DNA from: Pseudocercospora fijiensis CIRAD86
Taxonomy: Eukaryota > Ascomycota > Dothideomycetes > Mycosphaerellales > Mycosphaerellaceae
NCBI RefSeq assembly: GCF_000340215.1
Contig: NW_006921546.1
Location: forward strand, 62,001-126,000
DNA: 64,000 nucleotides
Reading direction: 5' to 3'
The position numbers were made by a program, and so were the translations under genes. Below the pieces are notes generated by a model. It worked only from the letters and a program-made list of their open reading frames with translations. It made no database searches and had not been told where the DNA came from. Of the stretch, positions 1 through 10,401 are shown in pieces (within the stretch, counting starts at the first letter, position 1; every line of letters starts with the position of its first letter).

Positions 1-860
1 ATAGTCTTAGGGCCTAACGCTATAGACGATAAGCGCTAGGAGTAGATCGAGTATAGTTAAAGAGACGAGATACTAGTAAAGGGCTAAGGTATAAGTCCTA
101 TTAATCTAGAAAATTATAGTTAAAGCTACTACGAAAAGCTAGTAAGGATTAGAATCGAGACTAGTCGTCTTTATATCCTCGATATAGAGTAGAAGTTTCT
201 TTATTAGTATTAGAGCGAAGCCTTTACGTCTATAAAGGCAAAGTAGCTTGCGATTAATACGATCGGGGCTAGGTATCTAGGGACGGTAGAAGTGTTACTA
301 TAGGAGGAAGGGGTATAGGTAATTATTCTATACTCGGTATATATAGCCGGCGTTCGTAGCCGGTAGATACTAATAGTTAAATAGAAAGCGTTTCTCGAAG
401 GCAGAGTGCTACTACTATATAAAATCTTTACTAAGGCAGAGAGGGCTTATATCCGGAATCTAAGCTACTAGTAGGATAGGTTAGCGTTAGAATTCTCTAA
501 ATCTCTATATAAGCCTCCGAAGGATTACCTATTTTAGCGATACGGCTTTATCTCGACTACTCCGTAGGCACCCGAAGAAGCTCGAGCGCTCTTTAAGGTC
601 TTTACTAAGAAGCGGAAGGAGTTCGAGGATTAGGATTAGTTAATAGAGCTATTAGTTAGTCTTAGGTTTCGTAGTTAGACTCGGCCTAAGCATTTGCTTA
701 TCGAGTATCTTATACCGAAAGAGGATAGATTAAGACTAAAAACGAGCTTAGATTCGTTAGGTATAGTAGCTCGGTTCCGTTAGTAGGAGAGAGCCGCCGT
801 ATAGAAGGCAAAATTTAGGTAGTTAGGGTAGCTAGGAAAGAAATTCTAGTAGTTAGGCTA
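1..860 (+). pseudogene. Unrecognised coding relic, charged C-terminal part
   Basis: Frame 1 stays readable across this stretch if TAG/TAA are taken as mutated Gln or Trp codons. It gives a hydrophilic, helix-prone protein, for example PEEARALFKVFTKKRKEFED near 550-630 and RPKHLLIEYLIPKEDRLRL near 680-745. The start lies outside the window, so this is a 3' part. I do not recognise the family. The other two frames are denser in stops. The C-terminal part runs into a degenerate repeat at 821-940. A GCCGG-containing motif sits inside the frame near 347-365. The protein could belong to a mobile element, but nothing in it proves this. Confidence 0.4.
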
Positions 861-940
861 GCTAGGGTAGCTAGGAAAAAAAATCTAGTAGTTAGGTAGC
901 TAGGAAACAAAAAAAAAGGTAGCTAGCTATTTACTACCTA
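821..940. repeat. Degenerate short tandem repeat (gtagttagg / tagctagg)
   Basis: Variants of gtagttaggtagctagga recur about four times, separated by A-rich runs, and end in a small inverted repeat (ggtagctagctatttacta followed by cctagctatt). From 941 to 1347 I see no convincing gene. Confidence 0.5.
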
Positions 941-1347
941 GCTATTCCTAACGATACGATACTATAAAAGAAAGGGTGTTTCCCTATAGCTACTAGTATA
1001 TATCTACTACTCCTAAGTCCTTACCTTACCGTACGAAACCTTAAAATATACCGACCGATATTGTATATATACTAGGCGCTATACTAGGAAGGGTAATAAC
1101 GAAACGATAGTCGAAATAGTCTAGTATACGAGCGAGATTACGACAACGTCGAGAGGAGGTCGTATACTTACCTTCGAGCCTATCGAGTCCTAGACGACGA
1201 TTAGGGCTAGATTTATCCTCTCCGAATCCTAGTAGTAGGAATTTATTATAGGGTACTACTACCTAGTCCTTACCTTTACGGAGTCTAAGTAGAAGGTTAT
1301 TCGGAGATATAAGAACATCGAGTATTAACCCGGAAATCTTCGAAAAG

Positions 1348-1728
1348 GCTAGCTAGGCGTATCTTTAGAAACCCGAGTATATAGAGCAGTTTAATTAATA
1401 GGTTTATAAGATATAGTTCCCTTTATACTTACGTTTAAAGGAGTGTAAACTCCGGAAGTACTCGATACGATAGAGGAGTAAGGAGCGAACGGATACATTC
1501 TAGAAGTTCTTTATAGAGGGGGCATTACACCGTTATACGACTTCTCGACTTAAAGGTTAACTAGTAATTGTCTATAACTTCTACGGTTTAATCTTAAAAT
1601 ACCCGAAACTAGGGGATAGGAACTTATCGCCTACGAACTATCTCTATTCTAAACGGTATCGGGAATCTTAAGGAGAGAGGAGAGTTAATATAGATACAGC
1701 GTTCTAGAAAGAGGTACGTCTTCTAAAA
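1348..1728 (+). pseudogene. Unrecognised small coding relic
   Basis: Frame 1 gives about 127 codons interrupted only by stops that RIP can create. The product is basic and rich in Tyr, Gln and Arg, with segments such as KPEYIEQF, FFIEGALHRY and LVIVYNFYGLILKYP. Neighbouring frames break much more often. The upstream end is unclear and no ATG is visible, although an ATA could be a mutated start. It lies just upstream of a minisatellite and a hAT transposase relic and may be part of that element. No family recognised. Confidence 0.35.
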
Positions 1729-1730
1729 TG

Positions 1731-1880
1731 CTAGCTATAGCTACTAGCTATAGCTGCCGGCTATAGCTGCCGGCTATAGCTACCGGCTATAGCTACCGGC
1801 TATAGCTACCGGCTATAGCTACCGGCTATAGCTACCGGCTATAGATTCCGGCTATAGATTCCGGCTATAGATTCCGGCTA
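1731..1880. repeat. 13-bp minisatellite (ccggctatagcta)n
   Basis: About eleven near-perfect copies of the 13-bp unit ccggctatagcta, with late units ending in gatt. Copies differ mainly by A/G at one position (gctgcc versus gctacc), as RIP would produce. The same GCCGG core recurs as short clusters up to 8.7 kb. Confidence 0.9.
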
Positions 1881-1926
1881 CTTAAATCAACCGTAGAGGT
1901 CTAGCTAATTATTATAGGCTACGCTT

Positions 1927-4060
1927 AAGGAAGCTCTAGGATTAAAGGCTACCGATTTCTCCCCCGAAGACTTTAAGCAACTAGCAAACGAAATGCTAGC
2001 TACAAACGGTCTTCCGGAAGACTTCTATAAAAGGGAGTCTATATAGAAGATATACCTATATCTTATAAACTACCCTCCCCTATTTCTCGGCGCGACAACC
2101 TAGCGTATTATATTCGAAAAGAACAAAGAGGCTACGTTAGACGACATTCGGGAGATCCTCCGTAATACTCGCCGAGTAGCTATTACTATCGATAGCTAGT
2201 TAAGCCGAACTATAAGAGCCTCCTTCCTCTCGATTATACTATACTTTATTAATTCGGATTAGAAACTCTAGGAACTTATAATCGGATTCCCTAAAATTCT
2301 AGGTTCCTATACTAGTAAGGATATAGCGAAGCTTGTCTATACGGTAATAGATAGAGTTAGCGTAACAACGAAACTAATCTCGATTACTACGGATAACGCT
2401 AGTAATAATCGAATATTATATAAGGCGTTATATATACAATTTACTCGTATATGTCTTTAAAATTACTAATTATATCGATAGGGTCGAGTACGTAGAGGAG
2501 ATTATAAGGTCTACAATCTAGCTTAATCTTCCGAATATTAAGCTCGCTACGATTCCGGATACGTACGATAATATATACGACGATAACGATAAAGAGGAGC
2601 CTAGTAATAGCCCTAGCCCTATTAAATCGGAGCCGACGTCGTTACTAGTTACATCCCTATAGAAGTTTCCCTACCTCGCTTATATAGTTTAAATCGCGAT
2701 CCGAGCCCTCTTTAAGACGCTTAAAATTGCACTATTATACGACGACTAATAGAAGATCCTAGATAAGGATAAGGTAAATTCGAAAGTCGAGAAACTCGTT
2801 ATAGCAATAAGATAGGATAAGGTAGAGAGCCTCGCTCTCGTTTTATATAAGGTATAACTTTTGTCTATAGCTAGTACCTATAGCCGGTAACCTAGTATAG
2901 TTCTAACTCTTTTTCTCTAGCTTCGTCGTCTAGTAATATATACGAACTCGAGCTTATAGAGATATAACCGATTCGAGGCTATTTAAAAGAACCTAATCGA
3001 GCGCCCTAAAACCGATACCTAGAATATCGTATAGAATAAGCGATAGTAAAAGCGGCCTCCTTAGCGCCTACTCCGTTTTATCTAAGACGTTAAAACCCGG
3101 TTCGATTCGACTTTCTATATAGTTACGAGGGGATATACTTTACGTACCGCTTTCGAGATCTATTAGAGTTCCGAGGGTATTAAGTAGCTTAGGCTTACCT
3201 CCGCTAAATAGTACTAAGTAGAGTATCTCGTCGATATTAGTAAGTATTATACAAAGGTTACTACTACGATTAGAAGAACCCGAGGACCGACGATCTACCT
3301 TATCTTTACGTACTATAACTAGCTCTTTAACGAGCTCGAGGAAACCGTAGCTAAGCTAGCTAAGAAGAGCGTTCCCTAGAAAGTAGCTATAACGAAAGCT
3401 ATAGATAGCTCCTATACTAAGTTATATAAATATTATAGTGCTACCTTTAAGTCGTTCGAGGATATCTATAGCGTTACGTACTTACTTAACCCGGTAGAAA
3501 AGGATATATACTAGTAGAGGCTAGAATAGAAGGCGGACGAGGTATAGCCGAAGCATTACTAGACTATTCTAGAAAAGATATTCTACGAGCGTTAGAAAGA
3601 AACTAGTCTAAATGCAGCTCCTATAAAGAAAAAGAAGGTTTAGAGGGCTCCGATATTATACCTATTTCGTAGGTAGGAAGTAGAGGTAGAAGAGGAAGCA
3701 ACTACTAAAGGGAATAAAGAAGAGTTCGATCTCTATCGGCGCGCGAGTAAGTATAAACCCGTAGGCTCGGAAAGAGGGCTAATAATCTCTAGATCTTACC
3801 GGTCTTCTAGATGAATTCGGAGACGATATTCTCGCTATATAGTAGCGGTTAGAGCCTAAGTTTCTAACGACAGCGTCGGTCGCTCGGGACGTTCTCGCTA
3901 TCCCGAGCGTAGGTATAGGCTATAAGAGGTCTTTTAGTATCGCTCGTTACTAGAGCCGCTTTAATCGAATATACTCGCCTACTACCTTCGAATCTATTAT
4001 AGTATTCCGATACTATCTCCTCTACTAGAATCGCTAAGGTAGGTTACTAAAGATTATACT
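1927..4060 (+). pseudogene. hAT-superfamily transposase relic
   Basis: A cut-and-paste DDE transposase of the hAT type, broken by many stops. Frame 1 near 2182-2400 carries a catalytic-core start (ITIDS) and the signature ISITTDNASNN, typical of hAT enzymes. Near 2672 a Cys-Leu-Ala-His-like segment appears as YLAYIVQIAIRALF, with Cys and His mutated to Tyr. Near 3080-3130 the segment QDVKTRFDSTFY matches the conserved hAT block. The C-terminal dimerisation domain is clear at about 3879-3965 (ARDVLAIPSVGIGYKRSFS). The frame shifts between blocks, so introns or indels are present. Length, about 700 codons, fits the family. Terminal inverted repeats were not found. Confidence 0.85.
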
Positions 4061-4418
4061 AAAGGAGTTAATCGAGGAATTAGAAAACCTTAAGATCGTA
4101 GAAACCTAGGAGCGCGAAGAGAATGCGAAATTTAGTCTAAGCGAAACCCTAATTAGCGATAACGAAGAGGAGGAAGGCGGAGGTAGAAGGCGATACCGGG
4201 TCGAGAAGCGGAAACGTATATAGGCTTAGAGTAGCTTTAAGGAGACGAAGCGTTTACGTATAAGGTAATATAGCCGGCGTATATAGCCGGTATATATCCG
4301 AAATATATTTCGAATTCCTAGGACCTAAATAGACTAGTTGCTATAGTAACCGACCCCGCTTACCTACGGACTATTTCTAATTCTCTATTCGCTCTTCCTC
4401 TCCTTCTTCCCTTTCCCT

Positions 4419-5221
4419 ATATTCTTAAAGACAAATATACCTTAAGGATTCGGCTCTTCGGGCCTTCCTAAGCCGGCTACCTCCCCTTCCTTAAGCTACT
4501 ATCCTTTATTCGAATCTAACGATAACCTACTAAGGCGGTTTAATAGAAGACTATTTGTTCTAAAAGGTAAGAAGCATTAATATCTCCTTACGATTATATA
4601 CTTATTAATTTTCTAGGTCCTACCGATATACCCTCGTCGCCTAAACGCGTAGATAAATATCTTTAGAGGCTAAAGGGCAAGGGTAAAGTAAGCTAAGTAT
4701 AGGGAGACCGTAGCGAGAACGAGATATCGGAAGAGTAAGGCTCTCCGTAGTATATACGAAGAAAGGGGATTCCTCGGAAAACAGTACCGAAAAATAAGAA
4801 GGCTTTAGATAGATAGGAGAAGGCTAAAAAGAGTAGGCGGACGAAGACTATCGCGAAGAAAAGTTATCTTTCTATTAAAAATAAGGGAATAAGACAGGAC
4901 TCGACGATAAAGAAGCGGCGCTTTAAACTAGGTACTATTACCCTTCGCTAGATCCGGCTTTTCTAAAACAAAAGAAGGACCGAGCTTTTAATCCCTAAGA
5001 CTCCCTTCTAGCGACTCGTCCGAGAAATTATATTAGATTTTCGGTCTAGTATACGATTTACGGCTAAGGCGATTAGTGCTCTTTAGGAAGCTACGGAGGC
5101 ATTTCTCGTAACCGAGCTTAAGCTTTTAAACCTCCTTACTATCTATACGAAGCGGGTTACTCTTTAAAATAAAGATATACAGCTTCTAGCTAAAATTCGG
5201 CGTCGGTTTATAGCGGATTAG
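4419..5221 (+). pseudogene. Divergent histone H3-like protein, relic 1
   Basis: The histone fold is at about 4922-5210 in a frame shared with a long Lys/Arg-rich tail. It reads KKRRFKxGTITLR, then PFQRLVREI, FTAKAISALQEATEAFLV, IYTKRVTLQNKDIQLL. The stops or CAG fall where H3 has conserved Gln (LFQ, PFQ, ALQE, DIQ). Spacing between helices equals that of H3, except for two extra residues in the alpha-N segment (FQNKRRTELL against YQKSTELL). The tail of roughly 140 residues lacks the canonical ARTKQTARKS start. A likely intron lies at 4567-4616 (GT to TAG, branch-like ttattaat) and splicing keeps the frame. A CT-rich stretch at 4381-4418 looks like a fungal promoter, and the start is probably ATA from ATG at 4419. 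It could be a centromeric-type or orphan H3 variant. Confidence 0.82.
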
Positions 5222-5606
5222 TTAGAAATTGTATTTAGTCGTTAGATTAACCTAGGAGGAGGCCTATTTTCGCATCCTTTTACCGGCTATAGGTGCCGGC
5301 TATATTTCTAATTTTATCTCCGCGCCGTCCCTAAATCTAAGGTACGAAGTAGAAACCTAGCGCTCTATATTTACCCGGCTATTACAGAGACGAGCTACAT
5401 TTAGATTAGTTTCTTCGTATATCGCGACCTAGCGGGTAGTAAGCGAAAGGGCGATAGAACGTTTATAATACGTCTCTATTTAGACCTAAAATACAAAGGT
5501 CCTAAAGAGCCCTAGTATCCTAACTATAAGGAGATTCTTTAGCATTAGCACTTTAATCCTCTATACTACGAGGTAGATAGTAAGCCTACGAGAGAGAAAC
5601 TTTAAC
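5222..5606 (+). pseudogene. Unrecognised coding relic downstream of H3-like 1
   Basis: The frame of the H3-like relic continues past its probable stop. From about 5366 it becomes well coding: IQISFFVYRDLAGSKRKGD, then LYLDLKYKGPKEP and ILQHQHFNPLYYEVD. It may be a second gene or a downstream exon. The pattern faintly recalls the middle of fungal DUF3435/tyrosine-recombinase proteins, but this is only an impression and I do not assign it. A GCCGG pair sits at 5281-5303. The frame ends where the 353-bp duplication begins. Confidence 0.35.
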
Positions 5607-5610
5607 GAGA

Positions 5611-6316
5611 AATTCTCTATAATACGTAGCGCTATTATATAGCTATAGATACGTACTAAGTCCGGCAACTCGAAGAAGATTTAAGACAGCGACCGAGTAG
5701 GAGAATAATAGTATATTAGTAGAGTCGAGGTCTTACAAGCGAAGCATAAGATAATATAGGCTCTTAGTCGTATAGAGTAACGTACTATATAAATAACTAG
5801 GCGTGCTACTCTTATTTACTTACGACCTATATCCTAGGATGCTCTACTCGTACTTTTTATACTCTTTTCTAATACCTTACCTATAATCGCTCCGCGACAA
5901 CCGAGTAAATATAAGCTATAGGATTTCCGCTCGGTACCTTAGCCTTCGAGATACGGCGGAGTTAATTCTCTATAATACGTAGCGCTATTATATAGCTATA
6001 GATACGCACTAAGTCCGGCAACTCGAAGAAGATTTAAGACAGCGACCGAGTAGGAGAATAATAGTATATTAGTAGAGTCGAGGTCTTATAAGTAAAGCAC
6101 GAGATAATATAGGCTCTTAGTCGTATAGAGTAACGTACTATATAAATAACTAGGCGTACTACTCTTATTTACTTACGACCTATATCCTAGGATACTATTC
6201 TCGTACTTTTTATACTCTTTTCTAATACCTTACCTATAAGCGCTCCGCGACAACCGAGTAAATATAAGCTATAGGGTTTCCGCTCGGTACCTTAGCCTCC
6301 GAGATAGGGCGGAGTT
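5611..6316. repeat. 353-bp head-to-tail tandem duplication
   Basis: Positions 5611-5963 and 5964-6316 are the same sequence twice with no spacer. They differ at only about a dozen sites, mostly C/T or A/G (for example gcgtgctac versus gcgtactac). Each copy has a TATA-like box (actatataaataa) followed by a CT-rich stretch (ttatactcttttctaa), a layout like a retrotransposon LTR or a promoter. Two abutting LTRs are one possible origin, a simple tandem duplication another. No coding frame is evident. Confidence 0.85.
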
Positions 6317-6861
6317 AAATTTAGAGCGATAGCCGGCACTCGTAGCCGGCATATAGAGACGGTAGTAGGCCTTTTCCTACTAAATAACTAGCTTGTTTAG
6401 TATAGCCTACCTAATATTTCTTATATTTACTAGCAATAGGCCTAGGTTACTTATAAGATTACTATAGCTAGTAAAGGCATTACTAAAGAATATCTATACT
6501 ATAGTAGGATACTATTATTACGCCGGCTATTTATTAAAAGGAGGCTTTCGCCTATTACTATACCGGCTATAGATACTAGCTATATTTTAAAGTCTGCCGT
6601 ACCTACCTTTTTTAGCCGTACCTGCCTTTTTTAGCCGTACCTACCTTCTTTCCTTGCTCTAACGTTACTATAATATAGGCTTGCGCGAAGCTTACTCTAT
6701 TACCTAGCGATACCGCGATACTACCTCTCTCGCTATATTCAACCTTCGTATCGATACCTATACCTCTACGCTCTATATCTACTACCTCCGTAATACCCTC
6801 GCTCCGCGCGCGCCTTCGTATACCTTCGTAACGTACTTTTTTCCTTAATTCGACGACTTTT
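6317..6861. other. Intergenic stretch with a 19-bp triple repeat
   Basis: GCCGG clusters occur at 6332-6352 and near 6562. At 6596-6652 a 19-bp unit (gccgtacctgcctttttta) is repeated three times, directly upstream of the second histone-like relic, so it may be promoter-associated. No gene is seen here. Confidence 0.5.
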
Positions 6862-7537
6862 ATAATACCGAGTCTGCTTAACTAAGTTACGACGCCTCGT
6901 AAGAAGGGACCTACTACTTCTACGGGTCGTAATAAGACCGGAAATAATAGAACGAGTATAGTATATTAACGTAAGAGGGCTACTACTACTACCGCTAGCT
7001 CCGGTACTAGAAAGGGCGTCGCGAGCAAGGCTCCGTATAAGACAACGGCGGGCAAGGCTCTACGTAAGACGACAACTAGCGCTTCTACTACTAGTAGTAG
7101 TCGTACGAAGCGTCGATAGCGCCTAGGAAGTAAGTCCTATTTATAGCCGGCAGCGTAGCCGGTAGCGTAGCCGGTAGCGTAGCCGGCATTCTTACTATCT
7201 TTTTACTAATCCTTCTTTAGCCGTAGCCCTCCGTTAGATTCGGTAGTATTAGAAGAGTTCTAAGCTCCTAATCCGTAAAGCTCCTTTCCGACGACTTATT
7301 CGCGAAATTGCCTAGGTTTATAGAACGGACCTTCGCTTCTAAGCCTCCGCGATAGACGCCCTTTAAGAGGCTATAGAAGCCTACCTAGTTCGTATCTTCG
7401 AATGTATATTTCTCTCCTATCTCTTTTCGGACTATACTAATACTATTTTAGCGGTCAACCTTATAGCTATCTACGTAAAGCGTATAACGATTATAGATAA
7501 GGATTTTAAAGCACTCGATTAGATTCTAAAAGGCTAG
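6862..7537 (+). pseudogene. Divergent histone H3-like protein, relic 2, with two introns
   Basis: A nucleosomal H3-type protein, broken by RIP. The fold reads VALR-x-IR-x-Y-x-KSSKLLIRKAPF, RRLIREIA, ASAIDALQEAIEAYLV, then NLIAIYVKRITI. The stops sit at the conserved H3 Gln codons (YQK, IAQ, RFQ, ALQE). The tail is Lys/Thr/Ser-rich and includes AGKAxRK, like the GGKAPRK block of H3. Intron 1 (7130-7220) splits the RPGT motif after GGA-A, and intron 2 (7404-7451, GTATAT to CTAAT to TAG) splits after IFE. Removing both restores exact H3 spacing. Loop 1 has H3 length, without the extension usual in CENP-A, so I call it an H3 variant and not CENP-A. After IKDF-like residues the C-terminus diverges, so the exact stop is uncertain (7537 or 7567). 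The start is probably ATA at 6862 or 6865. Confidence 0.88.
7143..7183. repeat. GCCGG minisatellite inside an intron
   Basis: Four copies of agccggtagcgt lie within intron 1 of the second H3-like relic. They are the reverse complement of the cluster ccggctacgctg at 7763-7800 and 8618-8640. Confidence 0.75.
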
Positions 7538-7727
7538 AATGTCTATATTCGAGATAGTGCTAGGTAGGATAGATGTTCTAGTAGGAAGGATATTCGTAGT
7601 GTCGTCTATAAGCTTTTCTATATACGAAATAAGCCGCGGTTATACGGCGCTATATACCGCGCTCTAAATACTCTCTAAGCATATATATATAGTATAGTAT
7701 ACTTTATTAGCCGTACGGAATAGAAGT

Positions 7728-8675
7728 CTTCGAAAATCCCGTTAGTACTAAGGAGTTAAAAGGCCGGCTACGCTGCCGGCTACGCTACCGGCTACGCTAC
7801 TAGGTCTTATAAAGAACTAAAAGAAGATAGACATTCTAGTTAATTTGTATTACTTTGGGTTTTTAGAAAAAGAAAATAAGGAAAAAAGGAAGAAGATTAA
7901 AGAACCTAATACTTATAGTTATAGGTATTATCCCTATTCTCTAGACTATATTATATACCTGCTTTCGCAACTCTACCTAATACTCCTACTAAATATCCTT
8001 ATACTCTACCTACTAGAAATTTAACTAGGTACCTAGACCTGTAGCTAGCTCTATATCTTTTACTATCTTCTATAGGTTAAAGGACTCCTCTATAGTAGCC
8101 TCTACTTCCTTATACAATACGAAGTTACTACCTACCCTATCCTTAATATCTGCTAAATAACCTAGAGTTCTAAGGAACGAACTAGCATTCGGCCGTAGTA
8201 TAGCGAGTAACTAGTAGAACGCCCTATAGAGCTACCTTATAGCTATTTCGTATATAGTACCGATATCGAGGGAGGAGCTATCCTAGTACTTAATATTAGA
8301 GTATAGTTTAGTAGGAAAGTGCTAGAACTTCTTACGGAGAGCTTCGACGGAAATCGATAAGTTCTACCTAGATCTAGATAAAGACATTCTACTAAGTAGT
8401 TAGGGAATTAAACTATAAACGAAAGGATGAAATTTATACCTAAGGAGTACAGTTTCCGAACTAAACTATAATACCTTATATATATATATATATATGCTTT
8501 TGATTAGTTAGTGCCCTTAGCTAATTGTCTATAGATTTAAGGTTATATAAGTACCTTTATACAACTACGTAGCCTAAGTAGGATTCGAAAATTCTATAAG
8601 TACTAAGGACTAAAAATACCGGCTACGCTGCCGGCTACACTGCTAAGTCTTACAAAGGGCTTGCTTAAAGCTACG
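7728..8675. repeat. Pair of ~93-bp direct repeats flanking a small ORF
   Basis: Copy 1 (7728-7820) and copy 2 (8582-8675) share ttcgaaaat, tagtactaagga, a GCCGG minisatellite (ccggctacgctgccggctac) and aagtcttacaaag-like ends. Copy 1 has one more minisatellite unit. They bracket about 760 bp containing a minus-strand ORF. They may be ends of a small element or products of a segmental duplication. A (TA)n tract lies at about 8477-8495. Confidence 0.65.
7863..8387 (-). pseudogene. Unrecognised 174-codon relic
   Basis: On the minus strand an ATG at 8387 opens a frame that runs to TAA at 7863-7865 with only RIP-type stops inside. The protein begins MSLSRSR and looks helical: VEALRKKF, TIYEIAIRQLYRAFYQLL, LGYLADIKDRVGSNFVLYK, VEATIEESFNLQKIVKDIEL. 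A hydrophobic run ends it. No family recognised. It is convergent with the second H3-like relic and sits between two direct repeats. Confidence 0.5.
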
Positions 8676-8880
8676 TATACATTCGTATACTTCTTAAAAA
8701 CCGATAAATTATATAGTTCGAACTAGCTACTTATATAGTTGCTTAGCAAACTAACCTAAACTAAACTAGAGTTTCGGCTTAGTAAACCAAACTAAACTAA
8801 CCCGAACTACTACGGGGTCTAATTAGGAAGTCGATAGTCTACTATCGAATATCGTACCTATCGTATCTTCTCGGCGCGAA

Positions 8881-10035
8881 TAGAAGTATAACGATCGTTC
8901 CGATAGCTAATATACTCGTACTTAATTTTCCTTAACTATCGCCTACGCTATTACTATCTATAAGTCGTAGAGTATAACTTTAGATAAGGATATACTTAAT
9001 ATCTCTAAGAAGGACTTTACCCCTACCTTAACTTATATCGCTTACTCTCGCTTCTATAATCTCGATAATATACTCTTCGATAAGCTATTTAACTATAATT
9101 GCTTTAAAGGCAAGCCGTATAAGTCTTATATCGATCGCTATATAGATTATATTTATTATAAGAAGTAGCGTAGTCTACTACCTAGAGCCGTCCTTTCCTT
9201 AGATCCGCTATATCTAGCTCTCGACGCTGCTTAGCGCGACGAGTATTACTAGGAGCGTAGTCTATAGACTCTATAGGCTTAGTAGGAGTATCGACTTTAG
9301 TAATAGCGTAACTAAGAATAAGCTAAGTAAGATATACTTCGTCGTCGATAGAAAGTAAAAGAGGCTAAGCTTAAAGTAGCCCTTCTCGAAATCGCGAGAA
9401 TAGAGTCTAGATAAGGTAAAGGCGAAGGTTAACTACTAGAGTCGTCTAAGGATATACTAGCTCTTTCGATAGCCTTATTCGCCTTCTTAGAGTATACACT
9501 TCTAACGCTAATTGTACCTAGTTAGTAGATAACCTTTACGGCTCTATATAATAGGTTTACTAAAGTCTATAGTCGGCGCTTTACGAATACTAACTATATA
9601 AACGCCCTTTATAGTCTCGCGAGTCGAAACGAAGTCGTTCTTAATAGTCTACGTATCGTAGCTACTACTTATATTAAAGACGACCGCCGCCTCGGTAATT
9701 AGTACGTAGTAGGAGAGTTCCTTAATAAAGAGACCTTCTAGAGTAATATTAAGGCTAATAGGCAAGCTTAGTAGACTCGTTAGCCCGAATAGCTTCTACG
9801 CGATAACAATATAGTTAATAGTAAGCCGGCGACCTAGTAAGAGTAAAAGCAAAGGTAGTATATAGAGATAGCTACTAAAGAGGAAGAGCTTAACGAAGAG
9901 ATATATATTTAGATTACTAGGATAGAAGAATAGGCTCGATAATTAGGCTTCGATAATAGACTACGTAGCAAGTAGGAGAAAGACTTAGAGATAGCGTAGA
10001 TATAGAATAATAACGATAATACGGGCTTTAAGTAA
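8881..10035 (+). pseudogene. Unrecognised Gln-rich coiled-coil protein relic
   Basis: Frame 1 runs for about 385 codons with stops explained as mutated Gln or Trp. The N-terminal part (9001-9180) has aromatic residues and possible Cys (FNYNCFKGKPYKSYIDRYID). The middle (9241-9420) is a Gln/Arg-rich coiled coil. The C-terminal part has KDDRRLGNQYVVGEFLNKE and ends in another acidic coiled coil before TAA at 10033. The similar-sized ORF on the opposite strand (10402-11592) converges on it, suggesting a two-gene module. No domain is recognised, and an ORF of a DNA transposon is possible. Confidence 0.5.
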
Positions 10036-10401
10036 TATATTATATACGAAGGATAGTACAATCGCTATACAATCGCTACTTATATAAATATAATAGCTAC
10101 GAGCGCGCTATAGATACTAAATCTAATTTATTCTCGAGCTCTATACGTCGATCCGCTTAATTAGGATAAGTACTATAGGGCTTAAACGATACTTTATAGT
10201 CTTAAGTATAGTATAAGCCTCTATAGTAGTTATTCGCTATAGACCGAATACGTCTAGATCTTCTTTAATCTAGGAAGTACAACGACCTACTAGTATAGGT
10301 AGCTTATTATTTAGCCGATAACGAGGTATAGTACGACGACCTAGTATCTAAGCCTCTTCTATAGCGCTAGTAGTACGCTTATCTAATATAGTCGGTTATA
10401 A

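Noticed and set aside
5366..5606. Starship captain (DUF3435 tyrosine recombinase)
   Set aside because: The text only faintly resembles the family, and no catalytic R..R-H-x-x-R..Y pattern could be traced.
6862..7537. Naming relic 2 as CENP-A (CenH3)
   Set aside because: Loop 1 has H3 length, without the CENP-A extension, and the tail retains an H3-like AGKAxRK block. The non-standard tail and RKAPF are compatible with CENP-A but not decisive.
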